This document shows positions 1 through 11,189 of a stretch of 64,000 nucleotides of DNA, in pieces (position 1 is the stretch's first letter; every line of letters begins with the position of its first letter). Position numbers and translations under genes: made by a program. Source of the DNA: Rhyacophila brunnea (Eukaryota; Arthropoda; Insecta; Trichoptera; Rhyacophilidae); NCBI GenBank assembly GCA_022495005.1, contig JAGYXB010000185.1, positions 186,001 through 250,000 on the forward strand. The letters are read 5' to 3'. Below the pieces are notes generated by a model. The model did no database searches. It saw nothing but the letters and a program-made list of their open reading frames with translations, and had not been told where the DNA came from.

Positions 1-268
1 CATGGCGGACTTATGGCCTTTCCGCTTCGAAACTGCCGTAAAACGTATGAAATCGTGGTGGAATTACTTTGTTAAAAGTGCGAAGCATTGTTTTTTTCCA
101 ATCTTTCCATTTTTAATAATTTATGTGAAAAAATAAAATGAATCGGCAACCTACACATGGGTATAAATCAAACTTCATTCAAACTCAGTTTATTTCTAAT
201 GTAGATATTTTTTATTAAAAGTATTTTTTCTGTCGCTTTTATTTTCTATAAAAAAATGATAAAAAAAT

Positions 269-352
269 CAATCCCGAAATCCCGGGATTATGTTTATCAA
301 TCCCGGGATTCATAGGTATCGAAAATAGCTCGGGATCCCGGGATTGGAATCC
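269..352. repeat. Clustered AATCCCGGGATT palindromes
   Basis: Three to four copies of ATCCCGGGAT-type words in 85 bp, imperfectly spaced. Likely a transposon end or a decayed short array. Confidence 0.6.
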
Positions 353-2179
353 CTAATCACGAGTTTTGTTACTACATATTATTGTGATTTCTTGATACGT
401 GACTAAAATGTACAAGTTTATGTCAGTGTCAATCACAGAAAAGTATATTTCTGAGTTCCCTGGTGTCAATCTATTCACTTGACTTGACCCAGAATTGCCA
501 GAATATTGACAAGGCAACGTATTCAAATTTCTAGAGATCCGTTTTGGTCCGCCGTTACGTTAATTATTAGTATTGATTTAAAAATATGTAAGTATATTGA
601 TGTATTAATAACAGTAGGTATGTATTTTGCTTGTACATGCACATTGTGAGCATTTTTATTTACAATGTCTACTGGATTAAATTAAAATGTATACCTACCC
701 ATCTCAGGTCTCGGAAATGCAAAGAGGAAAATCGATGGAAATATTACCTGAATCGATGAACATTTTTTAAATACGTACACAGCACACGTCTTATATCTAA
801 TAATTATTATAATATAACAATGATGTCTGCATTTTAAGTGGCATTGTTTAATTTTATTGTATTACTACAAAGAAGTCGTTATAGGATTTAGAAACCCCTC
901 AAATTTTTGTCGATGTTTTACCTGTGTTCGGATTACAATTTGACAAAGGTCAGCGCCATCATTAGATTAATAAAGCCTGAGCGTAACTTTTATCACAAGC
1001 AATGAGTGGTCCACTGTTCAGCTGTCAAAATCAGATCCCAGATTGCTTGACATATTTATTCGCGCTTTCTCGTTTCAAATTAAATTATATAAAATTCTCA
1101 AATCAAACATATTAACTATCAATGTTATTTATAAATAATATTCATTCCTGTTATTCATCAACTGTTAAAGTCAGACTAGTCCTTCAAACAAAAACCGGTG
1201 GTAATATCGATTTCCAAAAAATATGTAGCATTGATCTATGCATTACATTTGTAGAAGGTGTGTTAATGTATTATTTATCATGTAACTCATCTTTTAAAAT
1301 CAACCCATTCCCTGTGTGAACACGACAGGCGCGTCAGTATGAGCACTCTATAGAACAATGACAGGCAATGACAGGTCATTAATAGACAACAACGGGAGGG
1401 GCTGAAAAAGTAGGACCAGTCGTTGTGAATGTATCGGTTTTCTACTTCAGTCGGCAATGCAAAGGTACATAACTTCAGGCTAGTTCAACTTTACAGTGGT
1501 CGTCGTGTGTATATTACAGTACAGTACAGTACTGTACTATTAAGTAAATGGCAAGTGGAGTTAACCGTTTTGACTCAGCCATAAGATCAGTAAATTTTGA
1601 CAGAACATTTTGGTTTCGCTGGTAGGCTCTATGCGCTGGAGCCGTGCAAGCTACATCCTCTAGAAATGTCAAATTAGGTTAGGTTAGTTATTTTCGACAA
1701 CTAAATTCGGCAATTCGGGGAATAATTTCAAGTCTAAGCAACACCGATTTAAATTATTGCTACGCTGTGATTGGTTGGTGACGTGGTGGGTAGGGATAAG
1801 CAAGGTTACGGTAGGTACCGAAAAAGCGGGTGCATTTTCTCCCACATCCATGTATGCAATAACTCTGTCTCAGTTATATTTAATCTAGGTACCTATGTCA
1901 AAAACATTTCAATTGACAAACACTCAACACTAAACATTTACGTACCTACCTACTGAGAATGAGGTCATTGCCACGAGGTTTTACAGCACCCTTGTGAAAA
2001 ATTTGTTTATGCCTTAGACAATGTTTATGCGATAAACCGACATGACATATTGTATTACAATAAGTATATATCAACAATATTTTGTTGTCAGGGTTTTTAT
2101 GCTTCGTTTATTTTAAGTAAAATCTCGCTTCTGCCTCATGAAAAAGCGCCACTGCAAGTAGGTACTTATTTGTGTTCGT

Positions 2180-2345
2180 TACTTCGCCGCCCTTTATTAT
2201 CTGCCGCCCGTATGTAACGCATGACCTGCCTAGCCCCACGGGACATCACTGCAGGTATCCTTCGCCACTGAGTGATACCGACATCAAAAGTGTCGACATC
2301 AAAATTACCAACACGCTTTGCAGTGACGTCCCTGGACAAGATGCC
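2180..2345. repeat. Repeat with GCCGCCCTTTA and CCACGGGACRTCACTG words
   Basis: Shares GCCGCCCTTTA, ACTGCCGC / TCTGCCGC, CTGCCTA and CCCCACGGGACRTCACTG with 2831-2916. Two diverged copies of one element in the same orientation. Confidence 0.65.
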
Positions 2346-2830
2346 GCCCCTAAGCAGTGCCAAATCATTTTATACAGTACTTTTTATCATCCTTTCATGA
2401 CTCAAATAGGTATTTAAGACATGTGTTGTATGGATACATTACTAACAAGATATAGGTATTTATACCACTAAATCTAATTGAAATGCGACCTCTGCTTCAA
2501 TAGACAATATTGTGAGTATTCGGTTTCAGATAGGTACATTTAAAAATACACCTGACAACTTCAAAAACTCGTGAGTGACTGGCAAACATATTTGGATAAG
2601 TTTTAAATTAGGTATGCACGTGTCATTACTGTTCACCAAGAACGTGACGTCCACGGACAACGGAAGTACACTAAACATTACGAACCCGACCAAAAAATAA
2701 AGTCCTGTTAAAACTTATTTATTAAAAGTGTTTCCAACCAACCAGTGAGCTGTATTTTTTAATGGAAAGATATTTCCGTTATTACTAAGTTTACGTAGCT
2801 TTCTATGTATAGGTACCTACTGATTCTCCT

Positions 2831-2916
2831 TGATTTGCCGCCCTTTAGGTAACTGCCGCGACCAAGCGACGCTCAATCTGCCTACCCCCACGGGACGTCA
2901 CTGACGCTTTGCGTTC
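2831..2916. repeat. Second copy of the 2.2-kb repeat
   Basis: See 2180-2345. Here it is followed by GACGCTTTGCG, which appears in copy 1 as ACGCTTTGCAGTGACG. Confidence 0.65.
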
Positions 2917-3545
2917 ACTTCGAGGAAAAATAATGTTTTGTAAGCTTTTTTGTGTATACCTACGTTTTTATAGCTTACAGCCCTTGCGGTAAGTTTACAG
3001 TTTACGCGGTGAATCAGTAAATCTGTCAGAGATATTGATTTTATTGAAAACAATAATTAATTAGGTACGGTAAATACCTACTAATTTCTTTGAAACATTC
3101 ACAACGAAATTAAACAGAAGTTATGTATACTAATTCACACACTTAATGAATTCTTATAATATTTTCATAAAGAAATTTAACACGAATACTGTTTTTAATA
3201 ATCCAACAAGAATTGTATTAAAGTCCAATATGAATGTATTCTCCCAAATCCAACGCCTCCCTTTTCGTTAGAACAACAAAGTTCCCTGAAATTCTGTCGC
3301 AACTAGTCGCGCCACTTTTCGGTGGCGCGATCGCACGATTTTCTCCGAATGAATTTGATCTTTCGGAAAATTCAGGTGAATGCTGAAATGTCAAAGGTTG
3401 CATGAATTTTCAGTAGTCTCCCTACAAATGGCATGCAATTAACTTAATGGCATAATTTGTTAAGTGTTTTTGGCAGCCCAAAAATGACACGCCGTATTCA
3501 TTTTCTCGTAATGGGTTCATAAAAAAGAGAAAACAACAAAAAATC

Positions 3546-3627
3546 CGCAGCCGGTAGGATTCGAACCTACGCTCCCAGAGGGAATCTGATTTCGAGTCAG
3601 ACGCCTTAACCACTCGGCCACGACTGC
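3546..3627 (-). tRNA. tRNA-Ser (anticodon CGA)
   Basis: Complete cloverleaf on the minus strand: acceptor arms GCAGTCG / CGGCTGC with discriminator G, A box TGGCCGAGTGG, anticodon stem TCTGA / TCAGA around loop CTCGAAA (anticodon CGA, reading UCG). The long class II variable arm CCCTCTGGGA is expected for Ser. The T arm is GTAGG-TTCGAAT-CCTAC. A T6 run (3543-3538) follows the 3' end as an RNA polymerase III terminator. No intron. Intact pairing indicates a working gene and not a SINE remnant. Confidence 0.97.
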
Positions 3628-4361
3628 CAGGCTATATTTGGTAATAATACAATTATAAGAATACATCACACAGTGACATCTCTCAAAATTAATCGAAACT
3701 TTTTAAATCTGTGAAAGATTTCAATAAAATATACAGAGACCCCCATATTTATCACTGAATTTAAATATTAATTACTGGATATTATTCTTTATTTTCATTC
3801 ATATGCCAACAGAGAACCTAGTGGAAAAATACAAAGCTTGCAATTTGAGATTTTTTTTTGATAATTTACAATTTATAATATCTTTATTATTAATAGATAA
3901 TATTAAATTTTATTTTAGGTATGGTCCCAATATTGAAGCTTGATTTGATATAAATAAAAAGGATTTCAAGTTATATAGCATATATAAGCACATTTATATT
4001 TTTATAAAAATCGATGTTTTTTAAAATAAATATAAAAAATATTAAAACGATGAATTAGTCAAAAATCTAAACGTCAAAAAATTGAAAACTTAATAAACTA
4101 AATTTTAATAGTAGATATGACCATACAATATAATGTACTATTAATATGTGACCCTGCAACGAATTCACATTTTATTACATTTTTTTACAATTATTGTAAG
4201 TTTATCTTTGAATTAAAAAAAAAAATTATTTTAATGTTTTATATATAGGATCCCTCTTTGCTACATAGAAAGAAAAATATAAGATAAAAATTTAGATATC
4301 ATTGTCAAAATCCTGCATATCGAATAAATCCGATTATTCATCACAGGTGAATTTAAAATTA

Positions 4362-5776
4362 AGGTGAGTCGGGGTAAGTGTGACATATAATTCAATGAGA
4401 TGAATTTCAACGTTGTTCATGATGAATAGGTGTGTTTTAAACAGTTGAAAACTTTACCGTAGGATCTACAAAAGCATTACAATTAATATGTACAGAAGGA
4501 ACCCACTGTATATCTTACTATAATACGACATTTTAATATTTTTTGATCACTAGTCAGTTTGTTACACTTACCCCAATATTGGGGTAAGTGTAACTAAATT
4601 CATCTTTATTCCAAAAGTACTTCAAAACCATAATGTATTATATGCATAGAAAGGTAATATTTCATTTAATGTATATTGAGTCTTGAGTTAAAACTATAGT
4701 ATAGAATTTCAACAAAATGGACTAAAACATTTTTTTTGGGGTAAGTGTGTCATACTAATGTATGAAGTGCTAGTGATGTCCCGAAAGAAAAACGACGTAT
4801 TTTTTATTAATTAACGTAGGTAGTTGACGGAAATCCGATGACACTAACGAGTTTACTTTTAGAAGGATCATGGGAAAAACTTGTTATGTCAAGTTCAGGT
4901 TGATGATTGTACTGTTTAATAAGAAAGGTGTAGTACCAATTGATTACAAAAGGATCGCAAACTTTTTTTCAAACATATTCTACGGCTTGCGGTTTTTCGC
5001 ATGGAACATGCTTTTGTCTTGACCACCCGGCCGGATTCGTTACGAAAACATCGCACAGGCAGCGGTAACGAAAACATTAAATAAAGTCACGAAAGTAGCG
5101 CGGCGCGGGCTGGAGTGGCTTCAGTCGGCCGCGAACGGCGCTTCGGGAATAACGTGTGACCCGCACCCTGCAATTTATTTTGTTTTCCTTCGAATTTGGA
5201 CAACCAGCATTCAAAGAATCAGTGGGCAAAGCATGTTCCATGTTTAATAATTTTAGCCGTTAGGTAAACACTTTATTTCAATTGCGAACATTTTTTCGAT
5301 CGATATAAATAATGCGTCGTGTCCCATCACTTGTTAAAATAATGACTATGCGAATTCATAGAAAATATATGGGGGAAGTGTGACACAAAACAAAGGCGCA
5401 CTTACCCCACGCGTTTACTTTCGTGGGGAAAGTGTGTCTACTCGATCAAAGCTTTAAAATGCTTATCAATAAGTAAAACGATAACACGTGAAGCAGGGTT
5501 TCAAAACACATATAGTCACCAAATTTTACAACCATAATGTGCAGATTTCCGTGTTAATTAAAAAATAGTTTAGTAACAGCTACCATCTCACTCGTCGACT
5601 TCAAAATGTCGCCTGGAGAATAGTCTATGTAGTCACCTCAAAAAACATGGTATTGACACCATTTCTGATTATTTTTATAAATCGGTGACTTTGCTATCAC
5701 CTTTCCATAGATGGCATTATCCAATTTGTAGTAGATACTGAGATATCTTAGTAGCTACACTAACCCCGACTCACCT
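4362..5776. mobile_element. 1.4-kb TA-flanked DNA transposon, non-autonomous
   Basis: Terminal inverted repeats AGGTGAGTCGGGGTAAGTGT (left) and AGGTGAGTCGGGGTTAGTGT (right, complement), each flanked by TA, as for Tc1/mariner-type insertions. No transposase frame inside. GGGGTAAGTGT-like words recur internally in both orientations (near 4561-4594, 4739, 5371, 5399, 5424), and there is a GC-rich core at 5020-5170. Confidence 0.85.
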
Positions 5777-6055
5777 TAGTTTTTTCAAAAATTTGCACTT
5801 ATCCCAATTTTCTTTTGGGATAAGTATAGTAATATTTTCCAGATTTGATATTAATCTCTAAACCTTTCTAAAAATCCAAAGCAGATTTCAATATATCTGT
5901 AAAAAATCGTTAATTTAGTAACCAATTCTGTATAATTCACGCGTACATTATATGTACGATATATTAAATGTGTTACATAGGTATTGCAAGTGTTTATTGC
6001 TTTATATTTTTGTTTTATGTTAATTATGAATGTTGTGTTTTAGTGTCCTTTTAAT

Positions 6056-6270
6056 CAGCGCTCGAAATGGAAAAGTTTACGAACCGGAGCGCTTGAAAAT
6101 TTTCCGAGGATATTAACATGGTTATCAAATTTTATAAACATAAATGTACTAGATTATTTGTTATATAGCACATCTAGCTCAGACGGTCAAAATATTTTAA
6201 CCACGAGACGGAGCGATAACTTTACAGATTCCATGAACCGGAACGGCGCTCCGGTCCATTTCGAGCCCTG
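6056..6270. mobile_element. hAT-type MITE with 8-bp target-site duplication
   Basis: 215-bp element with ends CAGCGCTCGAAATGGA and, on the complement, CAGGGCTCGAAATGGACC. It is flanked by perfect 8-bp repeats CTTTTAAT at 6048-6055 and 6271-6278. CAGGG-type ends and an 8-bp duplication are diagnostic of hAT. It has no coding capacity. Confidence 0.93.
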
Positions 6271-6406
6271 CTTTTAATGAGGTATTATGAAACATTAATA
6301 TGCAATTTTATTCATTTTAATTACCAAGTGTTATTGACATAAATAATATTATTTTTGATAGGATACCTACCTACTTCAATGTACTTATTGATTTTATTTT
6401 AATTAT

Positions 6407-6555
6407 TAATAACCGTGTCCTTACTTTTAGTAATTTTGAACAATCACCCAGGCTTTGAGATAATCCCATAAATATATTGTGTCCTCACCGGGAATCAAAC
6501 TCCGAGCTCCCGGATGGAAGGCCAGCGCCTTACGTATTGCAGCACGAGAGCCGCC
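6407..6555 (-). repeat. tRNA-like SINE, copy 1
   Basis: tRNA-like head on the minus strand (GCGTAAGGCGCTG-type A-box part, B box GAGTTTGATTCCCG), then a shared body whose plus strand reads CACCCAGGCTTTGAGA and AATATATTGTG. The 3' end TACTAAAAGTAAGG...GGTTATTAATAA resembles the end of the LINE fragment at 9.55 kb. Confidence 0.75.
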
Positions 6556-6875
6556 ACAATGTATTGGTAGATTGTTTTTATCATTTTTTTATTATAAAAT
6601 GCCTGTTGTGTAGAAAATATTCTTCAGTTGAAAGGTTGAAAATGACCCTCTGAGGCGAATGAAACCGGCCCAGATATTAAATAAAAGTGGATAAAAAGTT
6701 GCATATTATTAAATTAGATTAATAATTTTCTACTATGGCTTGGATTAGGCAGGATTCAATTGAATTTTAAAAACTATCAAACACTATCAACACATTGTAG
6801 TCGTAGTTCAACGAAAACAAATATGTTTGACTGACAAAGTTTATTGTGTACCATTTATATTTCTATAGAGTTTAT

Positions 6876-6980
6876 ATGGCCGAGCTACGGGATGCTGGTT
6901 TGACCTGGAACGAAGCAAGAAGACTGGTGAGCGACAGGGATTCTAGGAGGCGCCGCGTGGTGTCCATATGCTCCAACTAA
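6876..6980 (+). pseudogene. LINE reverse-transcriptase ORF2 C-terminal fragment
   Basis: 34 codons MAELRDAGLTWNEARRLVSD then RDSRRRRVVSICSN and stop. This is the typical end of insect non-LTR retrotransposon polyproteins (GLTWxEAxxLAxDRxxWRR type). A GAAGAAGAAG tail follows, as expected of the LINE 3' end. Severely 5'-truncated. Confidence 0.75.
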
Positions 6981-9550
6981 GGGGCGGATATGGCCGAAGA
7001 AGAAGAGATTTATATTGGATTTTAACAGCCTATCTCCACTCTTCGCTATAGATTATGGATACATAGAATTATTTAGGATGCTATAGAAAATCTTTCGCGT
7101 TCCACTTTTTTACCATCCCTGCCATAGCTATTGGAAACCCCTCACGGGGAAGAATTCGAGCGATGACCAACACACATTTAACAAATTTAAGAAGAGCCTA
7201 CCAACATTGTTAAGTATTTGGGCAAAAATAAGGAAAATTAAAACAATGTGTTATTTTTATTATAAATACGTTTATTCTTTCATTGAAAATTTTCATTATG
7301 TGGTACCTACATAAAAAATAATATACAAGATATTTTAAGATACCTAACGAATGTTTTTTTTTTAAATTTTTTGAGTGCAAACACAGTTCAATCTATTCAA
7401 AGACATAACTTATATAAACATTTTTATGGTGTTCACAAATTTTTCGGATGCGAACTCTCTCACGCTAAATCCAATTATAAATTATATAACAGTGAAAATA
7501 GTTACTATAAGTTATTATGTTGAAGTAATGTACTTGAGTATTACATAGTATAGAATAAATAAAATTACAGATGTACAGATGGTACATAATTAATTATCAT
7601 CATCATTGTAATAGAATTATTTATGTGCGTGGGATGATTTGTTAGTTGTCAATTTAAGCAACATCAAAATTGTAACATAAATAAATGCTTGACAATTAAT
7701 GTTATAAAATGGTAAAATTTATTTCACTATAAATAAAACAGCATAAAATACATTCAGAAATGCAAAACAATGTATTCAATTATATGGCACATATTATTAA
7801 TTATTGTCTTTAGTTAATTTATTTCCAATGAACAGCATCTTATGTTGTCCTGTAAATGAATATTAATTTTTTACTTAGAATGGCTTTAAAACGAGTAGCA
7901 GGAAAATCTTGTCCCTAAATCAGTCGGGTAGTAATGAGAATTCGTTGATCAACTCTGTCGAAAGTTGGATAAATACAATATGTGAACTTATCTAAAACTA
8001 TTACTTTCGGTTAAAAAATGATTTCAACTTTATTTCATATATCGTCGGCCTACTATGCAAACCTTCTATGTATGTCCGTTTTATATAAATGTTCAGAAGA
8101 GAGTTAAAACATATTATTTATTACATTTCCTTTATAAATAAAAAAGTTATTTCTATGATATTATTTAAAGTTCACTCTTTTATAATATATCATAAATTTA
8201 AAACTTTTTATACAGTTTTAAATGAGCCGTATAATTACAAAAAGCGACATGTCCACAATTAGATATTTGCGGGAAACAACGTTTTTATGTTTCAAGCTTC
8301 AATTATTTGTTTATTTTTTCCGTTGTATTCTATGTTGAAATTAAAACCAGATGGCAATTTGTTTCAGCCGATAAACTCTTAAATGTAATACATATAGGCA
8401 AAATAAAATTGGACATAGCGCTACTTGTACCTCACTTTTTAATTTTGTCCGCATAAGGCACATATTTCCATGGCACTGTCACGAATTTACCGGATGCTAC
8501 AGCATGGGAGACGCCATTTTTAATATTGAACGTTCCCTTATTGGTTGACTTAAACACACGCGAAATCAACCAAGCTTTAAATAATATGAAACACGGACGT
8601 GGCGCTTTTTGTAATAAATCGAGAGTTAAAATATTTTTTTTCGTAGGGTTTTGTCACGTTTTGGAATTTATAGATCAATACATATTCTGTAAAATTACAC
8701 AAAGAATACGTGCGTATTTTTTTCCCGATTTTGACCAAATGTGGACTTATCGCCTTTTGGAATTAGACGCCTCATATATCTCATTAGACGTTTGCATAGT
8801 AGACTGACTAGTAATAAATATAATACTATATTCAAATGCAGTATTCAGTTCATAAATGATGATCAATTGAGATGCCATTTAAGTTTTTAATACGTATTTT
8901 GTTTTGCCTGGTCTCAATATGTAGAATTCAATTTTTTCTTTTCAATTTTAAGAAATGGTTTCTGCAAAAACACACCGAAGCCAACTTTAGCTTTTGTAGT
9001 TGCAAAGCGTAGTAATCGATTCCATTTGTTAATATTTAAATAAAAGTTGAACAACAATTCAAACTGTCAGAATATGGCTTAAATATGTGCTTCAACAAAA
9101 TATTTTGAATAAATTAAACTTTTGACAATGCAGGAATAACATGTTATGTGCAAAAAAATGCATACATATTACGTATGTGTAGGGGACAAAGCCTTCTATA
9201 GTCAGGTCGCGGCATGAAACTGTGAATTTCGACCGCAATATGGTACTGCTGTTTGTAAAAAATGATTGCTTCAAAACTGAAAAAAATAGTAATACGTTTA
9301 ATTAATAATATGATTGAAATATTTAATTGAAAATCTTCATTTACTGCGAACAGGTTACCACTCCGAATTTAAAGTTAAGCAATAATTAGCACTAAAATTG
9401 AAACTCGCAATTTAGTGCCGCAGCCTGGCTATAAACAACCTTGGTATTGGGATGTAAATATTGAATTACCAAAATCATGTTTTTTGTCATTATATTATGA
9501 GTTGTTTATTTCCGATATCAGATACCTCCATATTAATATATATATATATT
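6981..9550. other. AT-rich intergenic DNA
   Basis: No convincing coding. 8526-8807 is an open frame with no codon bias; part of it (8694-8797) resembles 37786-37884, so it is repeat-derived. A short hairpin GCACTAAAATTG/CAATTTAGTGC lies at 9386-9418. Confidence 0.55.
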
Positions 9551-9835
9551 TTTTTATTAATAACCATGCCCTTGCTTTTTAGTACAAGGTGGTTGGGTGG
9601 GTTAGTTGCATTGATGTGGGGCTAATTAGGTTCCTCCACTTATATCTTTAATTTTCTTTATGGTCAGGATTAAATATTTTGTGTAGTTCTATTGCTAAGT
9701 ACTTTGTGAGACTTTTGGAGGTCAATTTCATGATTATGCTGTCTACACCTGAGTCTTGAGAGTCCATCACACCCTTTCTAGTATAGGGCAGTTGTTGATG
9801 ACATGCCACACAGTTTGAGATGTGTTATATTAAGT
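9551..9835 (-). pseudogene. LINE 3' fragment (minus)
   Basis: The minus strand reads a VWHVINNCPIL-like block, as in the C-terminal part of insect LINE ORF2 (TxxHIINDCPL type). Stops and an AT-rich 3' end ending GGTTATTAATAA follow. Broken by several stops. The 3' end resembles that of SINE copy 1. Confidence 0.55.
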
Positions 9836-10647
9836 CATATTAATAATAATTATATAATTAATATAATTAAGAAAGACATATTTTTAGTTGTGTTGATAGA
9901 GAGTACAGGCTATTTATTTGTTTCATTTCTGGATATCCAATACAAAGCTAAAAGAGAATCAAAAGTGAAGAGATTATAAAAATGGTGAGTTGCTAAAATT
10001 TATGGTAAATGGAGTTACCAGATGATTTATTTGGTATGTATTTCTAGATTGCACGACAAACTATATGTATTACCTGAAAAATAAACCACATTAATCACAC
10101 GAAACACACAATAGGATGCAGTTATGCAATTATAAACACAAATTTGATATTAAATGCAACGATAAAGTTACCAACATGATGTGACATCCTGGGAAGTATC
10201 TATTTTTGCATTTTATTATTGAAGTGAAGATTTTTGGTAAGCGAGGTCCAAAAAGAAGAAGAATGTAATGGCTCAAAAATCACAGAGAATGAATGGTTTT
10301 ATTTTACCAATGGTAGTTTATGCTATTCAGAATAGCGGCAGATACGGAAATGATTGCAAAATAACATTGCTGTCGTGTATAGCACAATAAGAAGATCAAT
10401 GGGTCAAAATGAGTTTATATTATGTCGATTCTGTGATGTCACATGTTCTCCACTTACCTACCCCCTTCGCCAAAAAACATCACATTATAATATCATCTCT
10501 GTTCTGGCAGAACACACTAACTGGAGAATACTAGTTTTGAGTAATTTGACTTTGAAGTTGTTAAAATGTTTGAAATGGTCTATCATGTGAGTTTATTAAG
10601 TAATCGTAAAAGGGATGACTTTAAAATAAAAACTGTTTATTTATTAA

Positions 10648-11185
10648 CCCTTTACTGCATGATTTTTTTTTTTGAAAATTTTTATTTTTTCTTGGTGTCA
10701 AAATGCCTTGTGAATGAAGGAAAAATAATAAAAAAAATATTTTTCGAAAATTTAATTAAATTTTGTATGTTAATGTGTAGTGTCGCAGATTTACGACATT
10801 TGGAAATCTTACATTTTAGTATGACAAAATAGAAAACCAAATGAAAACAATTATAAAAAAACTAATGTACACACCTTATTTGATGTGTAGATATTTTTAT
10901 TCAACCAATTTCAATCTTCTGTATATTTTTTTTTATTTATTTACAAATGCGGATTTTCGCGTACATACGAATTCGTCAACTGTCAAAGCAGAAATGCAGA
11001 GACTATAATGCAGAAATGATTTATTTTTTGAAATGTCCAAACAAAATCGGTAAAGTAGGATGTTTATGGTAAAACAGTTTTCTAGGCATCGAAAAAGGAT
11101 ATTATTTGATAATTTACACAGATGGCATTGGCTATATCGAAATAGTTTGAAATGTCGCAAATTTGCGACACTATGCAGTAAAGGG
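10648..11185. mobile_element. piggyBac-like MITE flanked by TTAA
   Basis: 538 bp between TTAA (10644-10647) and TTAA (11186-11189). Inverted ends are CCCTTTACTGCATGA and CCCTTTACTGCATAG. Subterminal TGTCGCARATTTRCGACA palindrome-like words occur near both ends (10780s and 11150s). The TTAA target and CCC start fit piggyBac. Open frames inside are short and not transposase-like. Confidence 0.88.
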
Positions 11186-11189
11186 TTAA

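Larger units (their letters stand above)
1..3545. other. Intergenic, no gene seen
   Basis: Apart from the CCCGGG cluster, the paired repeat at 2.2 and 2.9 kb, a CAGTACAGTACTGTACT palindrome near 1520 and two TTAGG units near 1676, I see no coding signal; open frames are short and AT-driven. Confidence 0.6.

Noticed and set aside
1672..1690. Insect telomere repeat (TTAGG)n
   Set aside because: Only two units plus a partial; far too short.
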